NCBI GenBank assembly: GCA_037367355.1
Contig: CM074699.1
Coordinates: forward strand, 1-64,000
From: Neoscytalidium dimidiatum
Taxonomy: Eukaryota > Ascomycota > Dothideomycetes > Botryosphaeriales > Botryosphaeriaceae
Reading direction: 5' to 3'
Length of the DNA stretch: 64,000 bases
Shown here piece after piece: positions 57,627 through 64,000 of this stretch. The notes under the pieces are model-generated. The model did no database searches, was not told where the DNA came from, and was given only the letters and a program-made list of their open reading frames with translations. Each line of letters starts with the position of its first letter. The stretch's first letter is position 1. A program made the translations under genes and the position numbers.

Positions 57627-60600
57627 TCGGCCCACGACCTTGTTCCTGTTAAAACTCTACTAAGCGACTTCAGCCTCGTCGAGATGAGCGCGCCGATCGC
57701 AAAATACTTTGGCTCGGTATTATACCTCGCACGTCCCGAGCTTAAAGAGATTAGTCTCACCCGAACGAACGGCTAATTTGATTGCGGAATACCAGTTTTT
57801 TTCAAAACTAACGAGGAGATAGAAATGACTAGTCCTAGAGATGTCTTGAGATTATTTAAGTAATTAGAGAACAGGAGTTAAATTTAGTTTAACTTTCTTT
57901 ACTCTCTAAGACCCGTGAATATGTTAGGCAAGTTTACGACTTTTATTCCGCAGCTTAGTCTTACAGCAAGTGCCGACCGTGTTAAGTTTTAGTCGGTGTT
58001 GCACGGCTATTCGGCTAACCGTCCGCTAGTCGACTGGTAAAAGGCATAGCAATGATCAGCCCTTAGGCTAATTATACCCTAATAACTCTATATGTAGAGG
58101 CAAGTTAGGTCCGTAACACTTACCCTCTAGCTCCTTTCTTCTCTTCCGAAACACAAAAAGGCGCCTAGAAAGCTCGGATGGATCTAATGGCCAGCTACTC
58201 TGTCCTAGGCCGAAAATTATTGTTATTTTATATTCCTCTTCATGGACACACCGAAATGCATATAGTATGCCGTGACATTTGAAGGCGCTCTTCTAATATT
58301 TAACAGCTCGAGGTTGTCTCAGTAGTAGGAGACGGCTATAAGATACACGAACGAAGCCGCTTTATTGAGTATTTTATTGTCTGCGTATTACAGATCTGGC
58401 AAGCTTTTCTATTGATGTCGGCGAGACAAAATAGTTGTCGGAGAACCTAATCCGTTTAAGTGGTTCTGTTTTAATCTCAAGCTTTGCTTCTGTAAGTTAG
58501 GCAGTTATGCCGTGCTAGATTAGGATCCCTCTCCTTTTGATTTCTAACTTAGTCTCTTTCTATTTACGACTCGACTACTAACGTGAATCCCCCACGGTTA
58601 TCATACGCCTATAACATAGTAAAATTTAGTTACTACTGTATTTCAGCAGTGACTTTTGCCCAAACTTACGGCTAGAATCCTCTAACATGATCTGTGCTGC
58701 AATACGTCTCGGCAAACCCCTATTAAGACTATATAATTCCGAATCGCAGCTTCCCTTTGTGGAAGAGTATCACTAGCGACCGTCTATGGCTAGTCCTGTT
58801 GAGTTTTGAGGGCGCATTACAGCATTTCATGGTGCTATTGGTATATTGGAAGCGGAATGTTAGGTTCGTAATGCGTTCCGTATTGCTAACCTTTATTGTG
58901 GTACAGGTATGTGTTATAAGTGAACAATAAACTTGACGAAAGAAAAAGCGTTTAGCTAAGCAGTTTACCTGAGTATATATGACGCGGAAGCAGAAGAAGA
59001 AACGTTACTTAATCCGTCTCCTTTTCCTCGAGCGGCTTTGTTCCGGGGGCATAGATGTGAATGACTGCCCTAATGCGGCATTTGTAAGAGTGGATAAGCT
59101 TCTGTCGTTATCTCTATGCACATGCGAATGGTACTGAAGCCCTCTAACCGCAGGGTTCCGATTTGCAGCATTGTGCCATTCATTGTATCTATGCCGGGGA
59201 ACACCTTATTCTTCGCCGTAACGTTCACGCTCCTGTCGTAACTGTGCCCGGTAGTCTACCATCCGAGGCGACGCCGAAAACTGGCCCGCCAGGGGTGGTG
59301 ACGAATTGCGCGTACTATTCGGGCCTTGTCCGCCCTGGGGATGCGGAAGATTGGCTCGAGGTGATAGATCCATTACCGGTGGACGTCTCGCTATGGGTGG
59401 TGTAGGAGGGATTTCTTTAAGCTGAAAGGCAGAGTAAGTGTTTGCGTCTTTATAGGTAATATTAATTAGTAACGTACCGTACTCCGCAAGGAAGGTAATT
59501 GATTACGCGATGCCCTTGGGAAAAGAATGAGGAAATTGGGGCTTTCGAAGAATCCATCTATGTGCTCCTTGAGAACTCGGCGATGAGCGCCGATTTTATG
59601 GGAGTTAGCATATCGCAGGTAAGTCCAGAATGCAAAGGAGTTATGACGATAGTTTGTGTTGAGATAATGAGCCATCGCTGAAGGTAGCCTTAGGAATATT
59701 TGTAGTAGGAAAGTGAGGAGAAAAAGTATGAGTGTATAGTTTTCGGGGCCCTCCTTTTTATAACGTAGGCGCTGTCTTAGCTCTCCTAGCTTTGTGCCGG
59801 GGGCTATCACTATTTGGGACGAGTCGTTGTAGGGGGTTGGCGTAGGTTCGCAATCCTCCGCACCGCCTGCGTGCTGTGACTGCCACTAATATCCAATTGG
59901 GTTTCTTATGTACGTGAATATCGGCTGAACTCCCGACGGCATAAAAGCGAGTCCGAAGGTGCTGTTAGATACATGGCCTAGTGTAATCTCTTCGATTCTT
60001 CGAAACGGTGGAATAAGGTTCACTGCATGCTCCTGAGCGGAGTTCGGATACGCTGAGCCGTTCTCTGCTTCTTGATTATGTATAAGTCTAAGATTTAAGT
60101 CACACTCGACTTAGAGGCGAGTATCGCACTTAGCAGCTGACGGATGTAGCAAGTTGATTGGTAATATGAGTTACTAGGGGTTGTATGAAACTCTCTTACC
60201 GCTCTACAAAAATGGAGGTACCGCACATCCCACAGCGCTGATTCTCAGATAGGAGCCTATTGATTGTGCTCGGTGTCCGACGTTATCGTCTCCCCTATGG
60301 ATAGGCGTAAGAATTCGGCCCTTCTGCTTATGCCTATGGTACGATATATAGCGATGCATACCCTATTTTTTTTTTTTAGTTTCTCCCTATTCTTTTGCTT
60401 CTAGGTTAAGGCACGGTATAAGGTTTTTATTTAAAATCCGCTTCTAAATAGAACCAAGGACAATAATATTTATTTTAATCTAGGTCTAAAACTTAGTATT
60501 ATAGGTAAATATTTTCAAGTCGAATCTAAAAGAAAGATAAAATTTAGTAGAGAAAGATTAATTATTTATTTAAACAGTTACTTTTCTTTTTTTACTTATT

Positions 60601-60751
60601 TTCTTTTTATTTAGCTTCTTTGTTTCTTATAAATCGTATATAAAGTAGCTGCTAAGACTATCTCTATTCTATTTTCTTCTGTTTACTTATTCTATATCTC
60701 TATCTTTATCTCTCTATAAGTCCCTCGTCCTTCTAGTATATATCCTTAAAT
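57627..60751. other. Degenerate region, no gene recognised
   Basis: RIP-like. A plus-strand frame 59163-59405 and a minus frame 59466-59810 are open but show no family. 60370-60700 is AT-rich. Confidence 0.5.
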
Positions 60752-61912
60752 ATGGCTTCTAGTAGAGCCTCGGTCCGCGAAATTACAGCTAAATATCTAC
60801 TTAATACGGATGACCTAGAACCTCGACTACTAAAGAATCGGGTCTAAGAGCTTGCTAATGAACTCGATAAGAGTAATCTATTAGTATTCTTAAAGTGGCT
60901 TAACAGTAGGGGTCTCCGGGTTATCTTGGAGCACAGAGATGCCGAAGAATGCGCTTTACTCTTGGGAAATATCTGCTTCGATTCGTAATATATGACGATC
61001 GGAGGCGGGGCGCTCGTCAGGCTCGACGAAGAAAAACGTATGGCTATTCTCAACATTTAGAGGCAAGCTAGTAACGACCAGACACTCTATAGATGGGGGT
61101 TAAAATGCCTGTCCTAGTTTAACGAGGAGATGTTACGATACTGGTATGATCTAGAGGAATTCATAATACCTTACGAATACGTATTTCTCGACGACTGGCC
61201 ACAGGACTTTCTAGAATCGGCTAAATATTGTGTCTTTTGTGGCAACAACTATCAGAAGGGCCAGCTCTTACTTAGTGTCGACTGCTATATCTACACCATC
61301 TATGAGATATGTGAAATGAAAGACGATAGAGAGAAGGGCATTGTAGATGGCATTTACAGTGATTGTAATAGTGGAGGCTATTAATCTCGTGAACAGCTCG
61401 CGCACGATCTCGAGCTTTATGTAGAACGAGACTCGGATTAGTTATTTTCGTAGGTAGAGTATCTAGTGCATTCCTAGCTATTTAAAATAAGCCTTGTTAC
61501 CTGCTATTAGTCTCTGATAAGACTGGTCTGTAACCAGTAATAGAAGCTCTGCGGGGCGACGTTGTAGAAAAAGTTAATGCTTGTCGAATAAAGCGCGAGA
61601 AGCGATAGTAATAAAAAGGAGCTTAACATAAAATAGGTTTTGCGTTCGACAAGTCCGCGGGAGCAGAACCGAAGACGTGACGAATTCCTGCACTGTTTAA
61701 GAACGGCGAACACAGACCATCCTAAGTCGAGATTGAGATTGCCTATAGAAGTCAAAATCGCTGGTCGTACACTGTGCCTTACCGGAAATTACTATAATAC
61801 TTATTCTCTTACTCAAATCGTCGTAGTCTATACGGAGCGTGGCCTTAAAGTATTTATAAAGCCGCGCACACTTCTTCCGCCAAAGAGGATACGCTTACAA
61901 CCTCCAAGTTAA
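60752..61912 (+). pseudogene. Unknown protein relic, one frame with only TAA/TAG stops
   Basis: From ATG 60752 (MASSRASVREITAKYLLNTD) a single 386-codon frame reaches 61912 with more than ten TAA/TAG codons, no TGA and no frameshift. Open blocks include WYDLEEFIIPYEYVFLDDWP (about 61140) and RLPIEVKIAGRTLCLTG (about 61735), and there is a CVFCGNN motif. I do not recognise the family. The pattern is RIP conversion of Gln and Trp codons. Confidence 0.6.
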
Positions 61913-62377
61913 AACCTTCAACTTCGAGAAATCCATCCTCGAGCATAGGGCCGACAATGATAAAACTGATCCGACGAGGCCACTCGGAGCCACAATAATG
62001 ACAGATCAACGGCAAATACACTGACTATAGTAAAGAAGGTGTTTCGTTACCTGGCTTAAACAATTTCTTTAAAGTTTTAGATAATAAATAATGTACTAAC
62101 GCTATATACTGTAGAGGAACCAGCGGTTACAAGGACGTGTAGGGAGAAGGAATAGTATAGAATAAGAATGTTGCACTTTAGGATTATTCGACGCATACGA
62201 ATGAGGAGTGAGAGCGAGTTTCACCTGAGATGCCTTATATAGTATACGCTCCTGGTGACTAAGATATTTGGTGAGCTGACGAAATGATTATACAATATAC
62301 AGCAACTTATGTCTATTTGCCGTTGACTTTTCCATCTTATACACTATAGCTATGACCATACCAGCTCCTTACCACTC

Positions 62378-64000
62378 CTAGCTGGAATTTATACCGTCTT
62401 CAAACTTACTAAAATGATGCCTGATTTCTTCTTCTTCTCCTCCTCCTCCTCCTCCTCTCGCTCCTTTACTCGGATTATTATCTGTGTTAGAACCGCTCTC
62501 GGGATAAGGATTACCCGTAGCTGCCGCGATACCATAGGAGCCATCTCCGTTGATTATTGAAGGAGTTATAGTGGCTGTGCCGGCAGATTCTGCTGTACTA
62601 AAAACAGGCTTTTGAAAGAAGAGATGATCTGTGGTTAATGTCTTCCCTTGGCAGAAATACCCCATAGGTGTATGTGTAAAATTCTGCCCCTTGCGTCGAA
62701 TGGCTAACCACTCTTGGAGAAACGTGAGCGGCTTAGCTGTGAAGCCCAAGGCTTTCGAAACTTCCTGGTTGTTTGAAAGATGTGTGGTGTCCCCGTCCTC
62801 TAATTCGTCTCCCTCGTCTAACGTGTCCTAATCCTTTGAATCGATTGCTTTAGTGTCTTTGGTGAGGCTAAAGTACCTGCGCATATCTAAAAACTCCTCG
62901 TACTCGAAGTACAAGCGACCTGAGAAGATTCCTAGTTCGATTATCAACTACTCAGGTGCCCTCCAATTAGCAGATATAGGCGGGATCGTGTAGAAGTTTA
63001 GATCGTTGAAGTACATCATCTTCCGTGTTATAGGTGCTGCGTACATTAGTAAGTAAGCGAACGAGTCCCTGTTTGTTTGAACAAGCGGAATCAAGTGCTC
63101 TGCTTCCTCCGGAGCGACTAAAACGGCCGTTTTGGTCTCAGCACTCTATAAAATCCAGCTTACTTCGCGTAAGAAGTTGTTATTAGGCTGGGACACCCTG
63201 ACAGTCCGCGAGAACTCTTTTGACACAAATAATCTCGACTCCTTGAACCGATCGTTGATATGATGCTTGTGACCCAGAGTAGTCTGCCCCAGCGCTACAA
63301 ACATGTGGTCAAAGGCTGCTGATGCCGCTGGCAGTCGACCGGTCTCCGCAAATCTGACAATATCCCGGTGGGTCCCGGAGAATTTTAGAGGGGTGAAGTG
63401 GACCGGCTTTTGAACTTCTCTCACGGCTTCCACTTCGTGTGTAACTTCGCGTTCCTGCTCTACTTCTTGTAGAGCCGATCTATGGACTGCATTTCCCTGA
63501 TCTTGGAAATCTTTGCGTCGGCTGTTGAGCTCCTTTATGAGAGCTGCAATCTCAGGGCAAAAAGAAGCGTTGTTTATGGCTTTCTTTGACCTTTCTCTTG
63601 GCTTGTACAGCTGTCTAAGGGTCCGATGCTCCGTCTGACGTAGCTCGTTAAGATACTTGTCGCGCTGCTCCTCGTCTACGAGAATATCGGGATTATCGAC
63701 TGCAGCCTGAGAACGGCGATAGAAATCTATACTCTGAGAGTAATATAGGGTTTGAAGTTGCTCGATGCTAATGTATGTCTGCTCTAGAAGCCAAGAGACC
63801 ATATTAAGGGAGCTTAATTCGCTTCTAACTGGTTTCTGGCAATGGTCTAATATGCTTTGATGCACTTCGGGGGTGGCGAAGAAAACAACTGATTGCGTCG
63901 TTCCGAGCTGTCGTAGTCTTATGGCAGCTATACGACTCGGTAAGTATTTTCCTTTTTTATTCTCCATCTTTGAAAGCAACTATAGAGAGAGAGGAGGTTA
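62378..64000 (-). pseudogene. DUF3638 protein, C-terminal part, runs off the window
   Basis: One uninterrupted frame on the minus strand from the right edge to the stop at 62378, broken only by TAG codons at 63146-63148, 62948-62950 and 62828-62830. Features: YLPSRIAAIRLRQLGTTQSV, FFATPEVHQSILDHC, TLRQLYKPRERSKK, VEQEREVTHEVEAVREVQKP, FLREVSWIL, ELGIFSGRLYFEYEEFLDM and FLQEWLAIRRKGQNFTHTPM. These match the last ~550 residues of the ~3000-residue fungal DUF3638/DUF3645 proteins (function unknown). The tail has a Gly/Glu microsatellite (62434-62458). The rest lies beyond position 64000. Confidence 0.75.

Noticed and set aside
40881..64000. Alternative genetic code or contamination from a ciliate-like organism
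   Set aside because: Stops also fit Trp positions, frames contain frameshifts elsewhere, and the adjacent LTR relic proves CpA-to-TpA mutation; the families are fungal.

Overview
The window is nuclear DNA of a filamentous ascomycete (Pezizomycotina). The evidence is short 50-65 nt introns with GTAAGT-type donors and CTAAC/CTGAC branch points, HET, necrosis-inducing-protein and DUF3723/DUF3638 genes, a Ty3/gypsy chromovirus, and abundant CpA-to-TpA (RIP-type) mutation. I found no rRNA, tRNA or CRISPR.

Left part (1-32 kb): a mostly GC-balanced, gene-bearing region rich in secondary-metabolism or catabolism enzymes, part intact and part decayed. Intact by exon-frame accounting: an SDR (5123-6090), a BBE-type FAD oxidase (10251-12062, five exons), an NmrA-like reductase (13055-14118), a secreted multicopper oxidase (17541-19276), a necrosis-inducing-like protein (19434-20261), a coiled-coil protein of unknown role (23026-24268), a type-B carboxylesterase (24500-26539) and a Dal5-type MFS transporter (26929-28683). 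Broken: an MDR reductase shifted at its last ~20 codons by an AT microsatellite, a glutathione S-transferase, a kelch protein, an FAD monooxygenase, an MFS fragment, a HET gene, and a perforin-like/H-type-lectin gene. The set resembles a small-molecule cluster whose core synthase is missing or outside the window. Two of its promoters share a composite GCGGA-N2-TCCGC element.

Middle (33-40 kb): a young, unRIPped Ty3/gypsy chromovirus with two essentially identical LTRs abuts a RIP-degraded inverted LTR relic of the same family. It carries an antisense Cys-rich/coiled-coil ORF before the 3' LTR. About 700 bp of nearly pure A/T follows.

Right part (40-64 kb): a RIP-decayed accessory island. Conceptual frames run for hundreds of codons, interrupted almost only by TAA/TAG. 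I recognise two DUF3723 genes, a protein-kinase-like relic, an Ulp1/C48-like relic, an unknown relic and the C-terminal part of a DUF3638 protein running off the right edge. DUF3723 genes are known accessory genes of Starship giant transposons, so the island could be a dead Starship-like element, but I did not find a captain recombinase. Short palindromic repeats and other LTR-like sequences lie between the relics.

Two ~120 bp TG...CA elements with 5-bp target duplications (10603-10729 in an intron, 16075-16194 in the HET relic) are solo LTRs or TRIM-like insertions.
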